DNA from: Helicobacter pylori_CU
GTDB lineage: Bacteria > Campylobacterota > Campylobacteria > Campylobacterales > Helicobacteraceae
Assembly: GCF_000259235.1 (NCBI RefSeq)
Contig: NC_017733.1
Span: 310,001-374,000, forward strand
Direction of reading: 5' to 3'
Length of the DNA stretch: 64,000 nucleotides
The notes beneath the pieces were generated by a model. The model worked only from the letters and a program-made list of their open reading frames with translations, was not told the DNA's origin and did not search any database. Positions 41,014-51,089 of this stretch are shown here, in pieces; position 1 is the stretch's first letter, and every line of letters begins with the position of its first letter. A program made the translations under genes and the position numbers.

Positions 41014-41823
41014 TTAAGCTTTTGTAGCGAGTTTGTTGATCGCTTCAGCGTTCATGTCATCTTGATGGGTTTTTAGCACTTTAGAATACATGTCCAAAAA
41101 GCGGTTGATTTCAATCAAAGCGCTCATCTCACGCACTGCATTGACATTGCTTTTTTCTAGCATGTATTGTTTTAACGCGCCAGAGTCAGAGACTTGATGG
41201 ATGCCTTCGCCCTGATAAGTATAAAGGTTTTGCCCTATCTTTTTAAGGTTTTTAGGTTCGCTAAAACTCACTAAAGCTAACGCGCCCGCTTGAATTTGGG
41301 CTTCATTATCCCTAAAAGTGATTCCACCATTTTGATCCACTTCAATTTCAGCGTCAGGCATGAGCATGATCCCTCCTTTTTCGTTCAAGCCAGAGCGTGA
41401 AAGCACCTTAAAGCCATTAAGAGTAACTAAAAAGCCGTCTTTATCCACGCTGAAATGCCCGTCTCTGGTATAGGCGACGCCCTCATTAGTTTGTATTGCA
41501 AAATAGAGGTTAGGGCTTGTTAGGGCAAAATCTAGGGGGTTATGCGTTCCTTCAAACGCGCCAAGACTCCTATCCGTATAGATTTCTGATAAAATAGGCA
41601 CACGATTGAGGTTGCGGTTTAAATACTTCGCGCTCGCTTTGGTTTGATCTTCTAAGGGCAGTTGCTCTCGGTATTGTTGGTAAAGCCTTAAAAAATCGCC
41701 TGTAATCGCATCGTCTCTTTTAAAGCCATTAGTGTTTAAATTAGCTAAATTATTAGAGGTTAAATCCAAGCGGTTAAATTGTGTCGCCATAGCGCCTGTG
41801 GCCGCATAATACCCATTTTGCAT
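41014..41823 (-). CDS. Flagellar basal-body rod protein (FlgG paralogue, FlgG1)
   Basis: This 269-residue protein of the FlgG/FlgF rod family has the N-terminal motif RLDLTSNNLANLNTNGFKRDD and the C-terminal coiled motif SNVNAVREMSALIEINRFLDMYSKVLKTHQDDM that pack into the rod. H. pylori has two FlgG-like genes; length and sequence fit the HP1092 type. Probably part of the distal or proximal rod. Monocistronic, facing the junction region. Confidence 0.9.
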   Translation of the reverse strand: MQNGYYAATGAMATQFNRLDLTSNNLANLNTNGFKRDDAITGDFLRLYQQYREQLPLEDQTKASAKYLNRNLNRVPILSEIYTDRSLGAFEGTHNPLDFALTSPNLYFAIQTNEGVAYTRDGHFSVDKDGFLVTLNGFKVLSRSGLNEKGGIMLMPDAEIEVDQNGGITFRDNEAQIQAGALALVSFSEPKNLKKIGQNLYTYQGEGIHQVSDSGALKQYMLEKSNVNAVREMSALIEINRFLDMYSKVLKTHQDDMNAEAINKLATKA

Positions 41824-41877
41824 GCGAATAATCCTTTTAAAAGGAAAAATTATAGCAAAAATTAAATAAAAACAGAT

Positions 41878-43176
41878 TCATTCCAAATAGGTTTTTTTAG
41901 GGAATATGATAACCATAACCATAAAGATAATAATACTCAACATGACATAGCCCACAAACCCCACTTCAAAACCATGCTGTTTGAACTCTAACGCTACATA
42001 ACTCGCGCTCCCTCCAAAAAGTGCATTGGCGATCGCATAGGCCAAACCCACGCCAAGCGCTCGCACATGTTCAGGGAATAATTCCGCTTTAATGACCCCA
42101 GCAATGCAAGTGTAAAAACTCATGCTGCTTAATGCAAGCATTTCGTAAAATAGGGCTTCATACACGCTAGTGGCATGCTTGATACCATAAAAGACAACAG
42201 GCGTTACAATAAGCCCTGTGATAGCAAAAACCATCAGCATTTGGGTGCGTTTGATTTTATCCGCAAGCATCCCGCATAAGGGCTGTAAGAAGATAAAATA
42301 AGAGAGCGCTAAAAGCATGATGAAACTGCTTTCTTTAGGGCTGAATGATGAGCTGTTGGTTAAAAAGATTTTTAAATACACCGTAAAAGTATAAAAACAC
42401 AAACTCCCTCCCATAGTGAGTCCAAAAACTATCATTAAGGCTTTTTTATGGTGGAGCAATTCTTTTAAACTGCCCCTTTGGGTTTCTTTTACATGATTTA
42501 CATTAGTCTCTTTTTGGGGAGTCGCTTCATTATCCATGGTTTCTTCCATGATATTTCTCAAAAAGAGCGAGAGTAAGGCTAATATACCCCCTAAAGCGAA
42601 TAAATAACGCCAAGCAAACGCGCTGATTTGCTCATGCGTGTAAATGTTTTCAACGATAAAGAGCGAAAAAATAGCTAAGAGTTGCCCTCCAACTAAAGTT
42701 ACATATTGGAAAGAGCCATAAAAACCTTTTTTGCCATTCTTGCCTAATTCAGAGAGGTAAGTAGCGACCACGCCATATTCTCCTCCCACGCTAAAGCCCT
42801 GTAAAAGCCTGGCTAATAATAAAAACAAGAACGCCCATTCCCCTACGATTTCTTTAGTGGGGAGCAATGCGAGCAAAAAAGAGCCTAGCGCCATAAGGAT
42901 AATGGAATACACCATGGAAGTTTTACGCCCCTTTTTATCCCCCAATTTACCAAAAAACAAACTCCCCAAAGGACGCATGAAAAACCCTAGCATAAAAACC
43001 AAAAAAGCTGAGATGAGCGCTAAAGTGGGGTCATTGGTGTGGGTAAATTCCTTGGCGAAATAAGGTGCTAAGAACGCATAAGCGTAAAAGTCATACCATT
43101 CCACTAAATTGCCTGAACTAGCGGCTAAAAGGGATTTTAAGGGTTTTTTGGTGGCGGGTTGGATCTGGGGGTTCAT
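41878..43176 (-). CDS. kgtP: Alpha-ketoglutarate permease (MFS)
   Basis: This 432-residue 12-helix transporter belongs to the metabolite:H+ symporter branch of the MFS. Motifs are the N-terminal SLLAASSGNLVEWYDFYAYAF and the loop 2-3 motif GSLFFGKLGDKKGRKTSM, plus LARLLQGFSVGGEYGVVATYLSELG, all typical of KgtP/ProP-type carriers. The substrate (2-oxoglutarate) is inferred from family and the known H. pylori annotation. Confidence 0.88.
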   Translation of the reverse strand: MNPQIQPATKKPLKSLLAASSGNLVEWYDFYAYAFLAPYFAKEFTHTNDPTLALISAFLVFMLGFFMRPLGSLFFGKLGDKKGRKTSMVYSIILMALGSFLLALLPTKEIVGEWAFLFLLLARLLQGFSVGGEYGVVATYLSELGKNGKKGFYGSFQYVTLVGGQLLAIFSLFIVENIYTHEQISAFAWRYLFALGGILALLSLFLRNIMEETMDNEATPQKETNVNHVKETQRGSLKELLHHKKALMIVFGLTMGGSLCFYTFTVYLKIFLTNSSSFSPKESSFIMLLALSYFIFLQPLCGMLADKIKRTQMLMVFAITGLIVTPVVFYGIKHATSVYEALFYEMLALSSMSFYTCIAGVIKAELFPEHVRALGVGLAYAIANALFGGSASYVALEFKQHGFEVGFVGYVMLSIIIFMVMVIIFPKKTYLE

Positions 43177-43359
43177 GGCTATCCTTGAACATGAAATTTT
43201 TAGGTAATTTTACTAGGAGTTAGGGAAACTACAGATAATATTTGATTAATAGGTTAAAGGATTATGGTGTTTGTGTTATTGAGAAAAGTTTTTTAAAGAA
43301 AATGAATTTTAAAAATTAAAAACAATGTTTTTATTGCTAATATTCAATGAAAACAAAGC

Positions 43360-45945
43360 CTAAAAGTTTTGCAAAATCTCTCTGTTGCCTTTGGCGTTTC
43401 TTGGGGATAGAAAGCCTTGAGCTTCTAATTCGTCAGTAATGGTGGCGGCTTGGTTGTAGCCGATTTTTAATTGCCGTTGTAAAAAACTCGTAGAAGTGAT
43501 CTTTTTTTCTAAAATCACCGCTTTAGCCCTTTCTAGAATGTCATCGCCTTGATAGTTAGGGGTGTCTAAAGGCATGCGTGATTCTTCTAGCAAGAAATCT
43601 TTGTCGTATTGTACCTCTTTTTGGGCTTTAATAAAATCCACGATTTTTTTGATTTCATCTTCAGTGGCAAAGGGGGCATGCAAGCGCACTAACCCGTTTG
43701 TTCCTGGGGGAGTAAAGAGCATATCGCCTCTTCCTAACAAGCTTTGCGCCCCATCGGTGTCTAAAATCACTTTAGAATCAATCTTAGTGCCTACCCTAAA
43801 ACTCACCCTTGAAGGCAAATTGGTTTTAATCAGGCCGGTTACGACATCCACGCTCGGGCGTTGGGTCGCTACAATGAGGTGTAAGCCGCTCGCGCGCCCC
43901 ATTTGAGCGATCCTAGCGATAGGAAACTCCGCTTCTTTGCCCCCTGTCATCATCAGATCCGCTAATTCATCAATCACCACAATCAAATAGGGGAACGCTT
44001 CAACACCATTGTTTTTAGCTTGTTCATTATAAGAATCAATGGTTTTAACCTTGTATTCGCTCATTAAAGAGTATCGGCGTTCCATTTCTTTAGCCACGCT
44101 TTGCAAAGCCCCGATAGCTTTTTTAGGGTCAGTGATAATGGGCGTGAGTAAATGGGGGATGTCCGCATAAATGCTAAATTCCACCATTTTGGGATCTATC
44201 ATCACTAATTTGAGTTGATCGGGGGGGTTTTTATAAAGTAAGGATAAAATCATTGCATTCACGCCCACGCTCTTACCGCTTCCTGTCGTGCCAGCGATGA
44301 GCAAGTGAGGGAGCTTTTTTAAATCCGTGATGAAAGGGTTACCCACAATGTCTTTGCCTAAAGCTAGAGTTAAGGGCGAGCTGGATTTTTGAAACAATTC
44401 GCTTTCTAAAATTTCTCTTAAATAAATAATTTGGCTTTGGCTGTTAGGGATTTCAATGCCAACGACATCTTTACCCTTAATGGGGGCTTGAATGCGGATG
44501 GATTCAGCGCATAAAGTCATCGCTAAATCATCGCTCAAGCCTAAAATGCGGCTCACCTTAACGCTAGGGGCTGGGCGGAATTCAAAAGTGGTTACAATAG
44601 GGCCTGAATAAGTGCGGATAATATCGCCATCAATTTTAAAGGTGCGCAGCTTGCTCAATAGATCTTGGATTTTTTGGTCAATCTCGTTTTCGTCTAAAGA
44701 AGTGTCCTTCAAACAAACCGCATTCAATAATTGCGTGGTGGGAAGCTCATAATCTTTGGGTTTTTGCACTTCGCCATAATCCAATCCGTCTAATATTTCT
44801 TTATTTTCGCTCAATTCTTTAACCATAACGGGTTTTTTAGTGCTTGTGGGGGTTACTGGGCTAAAGTTTGGAGCGTCTTGTGTTTCTTTTTCTTCTTCTT
44901 TTAGATTTTCTTTTATCATTTCTTCTTGCGTGTTTTCTTGTGGGCTTTCTTCTTTTTTTGGGTGGTTTGGGGCTTTGTGGTTTTGTGTTTTGTTGTCATT
45001 TTCTATTATGGGTGCAGATGCGGGCATGACGGGTGCTGATATGATAGGTTTGAGTGTGGCAGGTTTGGGCGTGGCGGGCGTAAGAGTTTCTTTTGTGGGC
45101 ATGGGTTCTCTTTCTTTGGTTTCTTGCTTAGGTTCTTTTAAAGGGGGGTTAGTGGGGTTAGTCAAATCATCAAATCGGTTTCTTTTAGGGTAAATGGTGT
45201 AATGGGTAGGGGGGTGAGGGGAAATTTGAACCAAGCCTTCTTGCGGCTCTAGATCGTTTAAAGTCGTGTTATAGGGGGTAGGGATCGCTAAAAACGATTC
45301 TTCGTTAGGGGTGTTGTGGTTTTCATCAATAAGGTTTTCTTTAAGGTTTTCTTTAAGGTTTTCTTTTTCTTTGTCGTTGTTGGTTTCTTTTTTTTGAAGA
45401 TCTGATGGGGTGTTTTCAAAATCCTCTTTTTTCAGGCTAAAATTAGGGCTAAAGGCTTGTAAGCATTGTTTGTAAATCTCTTTTAAAAGGCTTTGCGTTT
45501 TGTTTATATAAGGATAAAAAACGCTTTTAGGGGGCAGTTTGAATAAAATCAAATAAGAAATAACTACCATAAGCGTTATCAGCGCATAAAGCCCAAAGTC
45601 CCCTATAAAAGGGCGTAAAAACAAACGCGCGCTGTTGCCGATTTCCCCTTGATTTAATAGGCTAGATTGCAAAAAGAGTAAAGATAAAATGCCTAATAGA
45701 TGCCCTAAAGTTTTTTCTAAAACGATTTCTGTAAAAGGGTTTTTAGTCTTGTATAAAAGGAATAAAACCCACGCTAAATAGGGTAAATTAATGAATGAAA
45801 GATACCCAAAATATTTTTTATTGATTGCGGCAAACCACACCCCAAAACGCCCCACTAAACCGCTATTACCCAACCATGAAGATAGGGTTAAAAACGCTAA
45901 TAAAACCCCTATGATTAAAGCCAAATAAAGTTTTTTAGATTTCAT
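43360..45945 (-). CDS. ftsK: DNA translocase FtsK
   Basis: This protein of about 861 residues has four N-terminal membrane helices, a long low-complexity Pro/Thr/Glu/Lys linker (about 170-390) and the FtsK motor: Walker A AGTTGSGKSVGVN, Walker B YLIVVIDELADLMM and a C-terminal gamma winged-helix domain (SFLQRQLKIGYNQAATITDELEAQG) that reads orientation sequences. It moves chromosome DNA at division. ATG 45945 overlaps the addB stop (ATGA); the frame extends upstream to a GTG at 45954. Confidence 0.93.
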   Translation of the reverse strand: MKSKKLYLALIIGVLLAFLTLSSWLGNSGLVGRFGVWFAAINKKYFGYLSFINLPYLAWVLFLLYKTKNPFTEIVLEKTLGHLLGILSLLFLQSSLLNQGEIGNSARLFLRPFIGDFGLYALITLMVVISYLILFKLPPKSVFYPYINKTQSLLKEIYKQCLQAFSPNFSLKKEDFENTPSDLQKKETNNDKEKENLKENLKENLIDENHNTPNEESFLAIPTPYNTTLNDLEPQEGLVQISPHPPTHYTIYPKRNRFDDLTNPTNPPLKEPKQETKEREPMPTKETLTPATPKPATLKPIISAPVMPASAPIIENDNKTQNHKAPNHPKKEESPQENTQEEMIKENLKEEEKETQDAPNFSPVTPTSTKKPVMVKELSENKEILDGLDYGEVQKPKDYELPTTQLLNAVCLKDTSLDENEIDQKIQDLLSKLRTFKIDGDIIRTYSGPIVTTFEFRPAPSVKVSRILGLSDDLAMTLCAESIRIQAPIKGKDVVGIEIPNSQSQIIYLREILESELFQKSSSPLTLALGKDIVGNPFITDLKKLPHLLIAGTTGSGKSVGVNAMILSLLYKNPPDQLKLVMIDPKMVEFSIYADIPHLLTPIITDPKKAIGALQSVAKEMERRYSLMSEYKVKTIDSYNEQAKNNGVEAFPYLIVVIDELADLMMTGGKEAEFPIARIAQMGRASGLHLIVATQRPSVDVVTGLIKTNLPSRVSFRVGTKIDSKVILDTDGAQSLLGRGDMLFTPPGTNGLVRLHAPFATEDEIKKIVDFIKAQKEVQYDKDFLLEESRMPLDTPNYQGDDILERAKAVILEKKITSTSFLQRQLKIGYNQAATITDELEAQGFLSPRNAKGNREILQNF

Positions 45946-48278
45946 CGGTTGCACATGTCTTTAAAAGAGCAATATTCACAATCTTTAACTTCTAAAGTTT
46001 TTTCAAAATCAATTTCTTGCTTGAGTTTGGGGATAAGAGAAAATTCTAAATGATCCATTTTAGCCTGTAAAATAGGCTCGTCTTCTTCCACTAATTCGCC
46101 CTTTCTCAAATCATAAAAAAAGGCTTTTATAGGCTCTTTGTAACCCAGATTTTTAAGGGCAAACGCATAGATGGCCATTTGGTAATCGGTGCTGATTTGA
46201 GCGATTTCTATGGGGCTTAATCTTTTTCGTTGTTTTTCGCTCATGTTGTCTAATTTCAAATCGTTTTTGAATTTGTAATCCAATAAAATAATTTCATTGT
46301 CAGCCGTTTTGTCAATCCTGTCTATACGCCCCTTAAAAATAACGCCTTGAATGATCGTTTCAAAGCTTTTTTCAAGATCAAGGATTTTGATTTTTGCCTT
46401 AAAGCGTTCTTTTTCTTTAAGATAAAAAGCCTGGATTTTTTTGAGCGCTATAAGAGTGTCTAAACGCTCTTTAGGGGTAATGTTTTCTCTTGTTTCTAAG
46501 AGCCAAATGAGCCTCTCTTCTAACGCATAGGGGTTTTTATCTTTTTCATAAGCTTCTTTTAAAAGTTCATGGAGCAAACTGCCCACAGCGCTATTATTTT
46601 CATCTTTAGGGCTTTCTTTGAAACGCTTCATGTAGTGGTAGTAAAAACGGCGCTTGCAAGTTAAAAAAGCGTTCAATGAGCTAGCGCTAAAGCTAAAATC
46701 TTTAGGGATAGCGGCTTTGATTTCTTCTTCTTGGTAGTCTTTTAAAGGACTTGGTGCAAAAAGCGTGTAAGCGTCTTTGATAGGCTCTGTGTGTAAATCC
46801 AATTCTAAAAGCATGTTAGAGGCTTTTGAAGTTTCACTCTCTATATAAGAAAGCACCATTTCTTTAGAGTTTTTAAAGAGCTGGTAGTAATAATGTTTTT
46901 GCAAATTTTTCTTATCCAATAAAGTGGGGAGGTTGAGCGATTTCCTTAAGGCAGAGTTTAAAAACAAATCGCAATCTTTAAGGCTTGGCACGCAAGTTTC
47001 ATTAAAATCCACAATAACGATTTTATCAAATTGCATGCCCCTTGTCTCTAAAGTGTCCATGACTCGTATTTTGCCCCCACTAGAATCGTCTAAGCGGAAG
47101 TTGGCTTCAAATTCTTGCAAATACAAATGCAATAAATCTTTAAGGCTGTAGTTTTTAAGCGTGTCTTTTAAAAGATGATACTGGTGCATGATTTGAGAAT
47201 GCGCTTCTTTCAAGGGCGCTTTTTCTTTAGAGCTTTGTTGTTCTAAAAGCGGGAGCGTAATATTTTCTAAATCCAATAACGCAGATCCGCTTAAATTAAG
47301 ATCGCTTGTTTGTAAATCTTCTAAGATTTTGACAAGCTCTGTATAATAAGGGCTGTTTTTAGTCCCTAAACCCATCGCAAAATTCAAATTGTTGTTTTGG
47401 TCTAAAAGTTTTAAAAAAGGTAAAAAATCCGCATTAGGCGTGATGATCGCCATTTTATTAGGGTCGTTATCTTTTTGCAAATATTCTTCTATGGTTTGTA
47501 AAACTAAAGCACCTTGTTTTAAATAACTGGAGTTGGCATAAAGCTTTGGTTCTATTTTTTGATCATTAAAAGTTCGAGAAAGGATCTTTTGGGTTTTAAA
47601 ATCAATGGAATAATCGCAATCTGTCTCTAATTTGAGATTGAGAAATTCCAAGAATTTTTGATTGTATTTATCGCATGACAGGTGTAAAGTGATAGGCACT
47701 AACTCCGCCACTTCTAATAAGCATTGCCTTTCAAAAACGCTCATAAAGCCGTCTAAATGCCATTCAATGGAGGAAAAATGCTCAAAAAATTCTTTTAAAA
47801 TCGTGGGTTTTTTTTGCATGATTTTGTCGTAAAAGCCTAATTCTTCTAGCTTTTTAATGTAGCGATCATAAATCATTTCTAAGACTTCTAAATGCTTTTC
47901 ATAATCCAAGTAAATGTCTTTAAAAGAAAGTTCATTGAGTTTGATGCAAGCAGAACTTAACTCATCAAACAAATCAAACAAAAAAGAAGTGCTTTCCAAA
48001 TACCCTAAAAAGCTGTTTTCAAAAAGCAAAAGCCCTTCAAGAATGGATTTTTTTTCTTTAGCGATAGCTTTAATGGTGTCTATCATTAAAATTTGGCGTG
48101 CGTTTTTAGGGATTTTCTTTTTATTAGGGATGTAAAAAGCCTGTTCAAAAAAATTCCCCATGCTCATTGCGTTAGGCAAAAACCCTTCGCCTTGCTCTAA
48201 ATAGAAATGCTTTAAACGCCTAGTAGAGCTAAAAACAAACAAGGGGGATTTTTCTAAAAAAAGTTTTTCTAAGTTCAT
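45942..48278 (-). CDS. addB: AddB-type helicase/nuclease subunit
   Basis: This 778-residue protein is the second subunit of the AddAB recombination nuclease. The C-terminal PD-(D/E)xK nuclease domain has FKGRIDRIDK and ILLDYKFKN (D...DYK). Four Cys that would bind an iron-sulphur cluster are visible: one in FLTCKRRFYYHY and three in DCEYCSFKDMC at the very end. The N-terminal helicase-like part has no complete Walker A, as in AddB. It processes double-strand breaks with AddA (elsewhere). Overlaps tktA by 4 bp. Confidence 0.9.
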   Translation of the reverse strand: MNLEKLFLEKSPLFVFSSTRRLKHFYLEQGEGFLPNAMSMGNFFEQAFYIPNKKKIPKNARQILMIDTIKAIAKEKKSILEGLLLFENSFLGYLESTSFLFDLFDELSSACIKLNELSFKDIYLDYEKHLEVLEMIYDRYIKKLEELGFYDKIMQKKPTILKEFFEHFSSIEWHLDGFMSVFERQCLLEVAELVPITLHLSCDKYNQKFLEFLNLKLETDCDYSIDFKTQKILSRTFNDQKIEPKLYANSSYLKQGALVLQTIEEYLQKDNDPNKMAIITPNADFLPFLKLLDQNNNLNFAMGLGTKNSPYYTELVKILEDLQTSDLNLSGSALLDLENITLPLLEQQSSKEKAPLKEAHSQIMHQYHLLKDTLKNYSLKDLLHLYLQEFEANFRLDDSSGGKIRVMDTLETRGMQFDKIVIVDFNETCVPSLKDCDLFLNSALRKSLNLPTLLDKKNLQKHYYYQLFKNSKEMVLSYIESETSKASNMLLELDLHTEPIKDAYTLFAPSPLKDYQEEEIKAAIPKDFSFSASSLNAFLTCKRRFYYHYMKRFKESPKDENNSAVGSLLHELLKEAYEKDKNPYALEERLIWLLETRENITPKERLDTLIALKKIQAFYLKEKERFKAKIKILDLEKSFETIIQGVIFKGRIDRIDKTADNEIILLDYKFKNDLKLDNMSEKQRKRLSPIEIAQISTDYQMAIYAFALKNLGYKEPIKAFFYDLRKGELVEEDEPILQAKMDHLEFSLIPKLKQEIDFEKTLEVKDCEYCSFKDMCNR

Positions 48279-50200
48279 GCGTTGAGCAACCTTTTCGCTT
48301 GAGTGGTGATGTTTTCAACGCTAAAGCCAAATTTTTCAAAGAGTTTATCGCCCTTTGCTGAGCTCCCAAAAGAATCCATGCCAATGATTTTATCCGCAAA
48401 ACGATACCACTCTATCGCACGGCTCGCTTCAATGACTAAGACTTTACCCTTAAAGAGTTCTTTAAGATAGCTTTCATCTTGCTCTATCAACAAATCAAAG
48501 CAAGGTGCACTCACCACTTGAGTGGGGATATTTTCTCGCTCTAAAATTTTAGCGCTCTCTAAAGCTAAAGACACTTCGCTCCCGCTCGCAACAAGCGTGA
48601 TAATGGGATCTTTAGAATGGTGTTTAACATACGCCCCTTTTAAAACCTGCTCTTTAGAAACCTCATCTAGCACGGGCAAATTCTGGCGCGATAAAATAAA
48701 AGCGCTAGGAGCGTTCAAACTTAACGCTACTTGCATGCAAGCCTTATTTTCAAAGGCATCGCTAGGCCTGAAAGCATAGAAATTAGGCAAAGCGCGTAAA
48801 TGGCTCAATTGTTCTATGGGTTGGTGCGTCGCCCCATCTTCGCCCACGCCAATGCTGTCATGCGTGAAGATAAAAAGGGCTTTTAATTTCATTAAAGCGC
48901 TCAAACGAATGCTGGGCATTAAATAATCGCTAAACACAAAAAAGGTCGCGCAAAAAGGCACCAACAAGCCATACGCCGCTAAAGCGTTAGTGATAGCCCC
49001 CATGGCATGCTCTCTGATCCCAAAATGCAAGTTTTGCCCTAAAGGGAAATCGCCAGAGTGTTTCAAATGCGTGTTATTGGATGGGGCTAAATCCGCACTC
49101 CCTCCCAAAAAGCCCTCGCATTCTTTAGCGATAGCGTTTAAAATCATGCCGTTACTCACTCTCGTGGCTAGAGATTCGCCTTTTTTAAAGGCGGGGTAAT
49201 TAATGGCGTTAAAATCAAAATTCTTTAACGCATGGATCTTTTCTTTTGTTTTAGGGCTTAAGGATTTTTCCCATAAGGCTTCTAAACTAACGCCCCTAAC
49301 TTTCACTTCTTCAAAATGCATTTTGTTTTTTGGGCTGATTATAAAGCTTTCATTAGGATTGATTTGAGCGTTTTCTTTGGATTGTTTCAACACTTCTTTA
49401 TTTAAAGGCGAGCCATGCGTTTTTTCACTCCCCTCTAAGCCAATAGCCCCCTTGCCAATGATCGTATGAGCGATTAAAAGCGTGGGTTTAGGGGATTTTT
49501 TGGCTTCTTCTAAAGCGTTGTGAATCGCTTGATAGTCATGCCCATCGCATTCTAGCACTTCCCAATTTTGTGCTAAAAAACGCGTTTTAACCTGTTCGCT
49601 AAAACTAATATTAATAGCGCCTTCAATGCTTATCTGATTACTATCATAAATCACAATGAGGTTATCAAGGCGAAGGTGCCCGGCTAAAGAAGCGCTCTCA
49701 TAACTAATGCCTTCTTGCAAATCCCCATCCCCACACAAGCAATAGACTTTATGAGAAATCGCTTCTTTATCTAAAAGGGTTTGAGCGTATTGACTCGCCA
49801 TGCTAAAGCCCACAGCGTTAGCAAAACCTTGCCCCAAAGGGCCTGTGGTGATCTCAATGCCTTCGGTGTGGTGCAATTCGGGGTGTCCTGGGGTTTTAGA
49901 GTGTAATTGCCTGAAACGCTTTAAATCTTCTAAACTCAAATCAAAGCCCCACAAATGCAACAAACTATACGCCAACGCGCTCGCATGCCCTCCGCTAAAA
50001 ACCAACCTGTCCCTATTGAGCCATTTAGGGTTGGTGGGGTTAAGGTTTAGGTGCAAGCTTAAAACCACCATCACATCGGCTAATCCCAAGCACACGCCCG
50101 GATGCCCGCTATTAGCCTTATCTATCATGTCTGCACATAAAAAACGAAGCGTGTTCGCCATGCTTTTTAATCGTTCTAAGTCAGCGTTACTCAATTGCAT
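48275..50200 (-). CDS. tktA: Transketolase
   Basis: This 641-residue TPP enzyme of the pentose-phosphate pathway has GHPGVCLGLADVM, the TPP motif YCLCGDGDLQEGISYE...YDSNQISIEG, and FGIREHAMGAITNALA with THDSIGVGEDGATHQPIEQL. Length is normal. ATG 50200 was preferred to the TTG three bases upstream. It is followed directly by addB (4-bp overlap). Confidence 0.95.
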   Translation of the reverse strand: MQLSNADLERLKSMANTLRFLCADMIDKANSGHPGVCLGLADVMVVLSLHLNLNPTNPKWLNRDRLVFSGGHASALAYSLLHLWGFDLSLEDLKRFRQLHSKTPGHPELHHTEGIEITTGPLGQGFANAVGFSMASQYAQTLLDKEAISHKVYCLCGDGDLQEGISYESASLAGHLRLDNLIVIYDSNQISIEGAINISFSEQVKTRFLAQNWEVLECDGHDYQAIHNALEEAKKSPKPTLLIAHTIIGKGAIGLEGSEKTHGSPLNKEVLKQSKENAQINPNESFIISPKNKMHFEEVKVRGVSLEALWEKSLSPKTKEKIHALKNFDFNAINYPAFKKGESLATRVSNGMILNAIAKECEGFLGGSADLAPSNNTHLKHSGDFPLGQNLHFGIREHAMGAITNALAAYGLLVPFCATFFVFSDYLMPSIRLSALMKLKALFIFTHDSIGVGEDGATHQPIEQLSHLRALPNFYAFRPSDAFENKACMQVALSLNAPSAFILSRQNLPVLDEVSKEQVLKGAYVKHHSKDPIITLVASGSEVSLALESAKILERENIPTQVVSAPCFDLLIEQDESYLKELFKGKVLVIEASRAIEWYRFADKIIGMDSFGSSAKGDKLFEKFGFSVENITTQAKRLLNA

Positions 50201-50246
50201 CAAATTTTTCCATTTTTAAGGTTTTTGAAAGCCATTTTAACACAAA

Positions 50247-51089
50247 TTATCTCAAAATCTCTTTGGCTGATAAGATGTCTTGTTGGATCTGATTTTTAAG
50301 CTCTTTTAATGAATTAAAACGCATGTTGTCTCGTATTTTTTGAACCCAACGCAAAGCGATTTCTTTGGGCGGTTTTTCTATGATGGCATCAAGCACATGG
50401 CATTCTATGGCGAAATGTTGATCCGTGCTCAAGCGATTGCCTATAAAACTCACGCTTTTTTGATAAATTGGATCTTTTATTTTCACTAAACTCGCATACA
50501 CCCCAAAACTAGGGAGGATAAAATCTTTAGTTTTGATATTTAAAGTGGGCACTAATTCTTTATGCCCTAAGCCTTGATCGCTAATGACTTTTCCGCACAC
50601 TTCATAAGGCCTGCCTAAGAGCTTGTTAGCTAAAGATAAGTCGCCATGACTTAGGGCTAGTTTGATGATTTTAGAATGCACGCTAATCTCTTGGACTTTC
50701 ACTTCAGGCACAATAATGGTTTTTTCAAAACGCTCTTTTAAAAATAAAGCGTCATTTTGTCTCCCATGCCCAAACCTGAAATCATAGCCCACCACCAAGC
50801 GTTCTAAGTTGGGGAATTTCTTTTTTAAAAGATCTAAAAATTCTAGGGCGTTTAATTGCGAAATTTCTTCTAAATACACAAAAAATAAAGGCATGCCCAC
50901 GAGTTTAGCGCGGTATTTTAGGGGGGTTAAATAGCCCTTAGTGTAATGTTTTTTTTCTATGATTAAAAGGGCTTTGGGATCTTTTAATTCCTTAAAAAGG
51001 GCTTGATGCCCCAAATGCAAGCCATCAAATTTACCGATAGCTAGGCTTTTAATCTCAGGCTCGCTTGAAATGGATAAAAAATTCAACAT
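50247..51089 (-). CDS. ribF: Bifunctional riboflavin kinase / FAD synthetase
   Basis: This 280-residue enzyme makes FMN and FAD. The N-terminal adenylyltransferase domain has AIGKFDGLHLGHQALF and VVGYDFRFGHGR; the C-terminal flavokinase domain has LLGRPYEVCGKVISDQGLG and FGVYASLVKI. Slightly short but both domains are present. Its 5' end overlaps tlyA by 35 bp. Confidence 0.92.
   Translation of the reverse strand: MLNFLSISSEPEIKSLAIGKFDGLHLGHQALFKELKDPKALLIIEKKHYTKGYLTPLKYRAKLVGMPLFFVYLEEISQLNALEFLDLLKKKFPNLERLVVGYDFRFGHGRQNDALFLKERFEKTIIVPEVKVQEISVHSKIIKLALSHGDLSLANKLLGRPYEVCGKVISDQGLGHKELVPTLNIKTKDFILPSFGVYASLVKIKDPIYQKSVSFIGNRLSTDQHFAIECHVLDAIIEKPPKEIALRWVQKIRDNMRFNSLKELKNQIQQDILSAKEILR

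Noticed and set aside
44840..45193. Plus-strand frame opposite the ftsK linker
   Set aside because: Low-complexity Ser/Gly/Val shadow of the Pro/Thr/Glu linker; not a gene.
49800..50219. 139-codon plus-strand frame opposite the tktA 5' end
   Set aside because: Opposite a conserved TPP enzyme; Cys/Pro/Lys-rich with no ribosome site.
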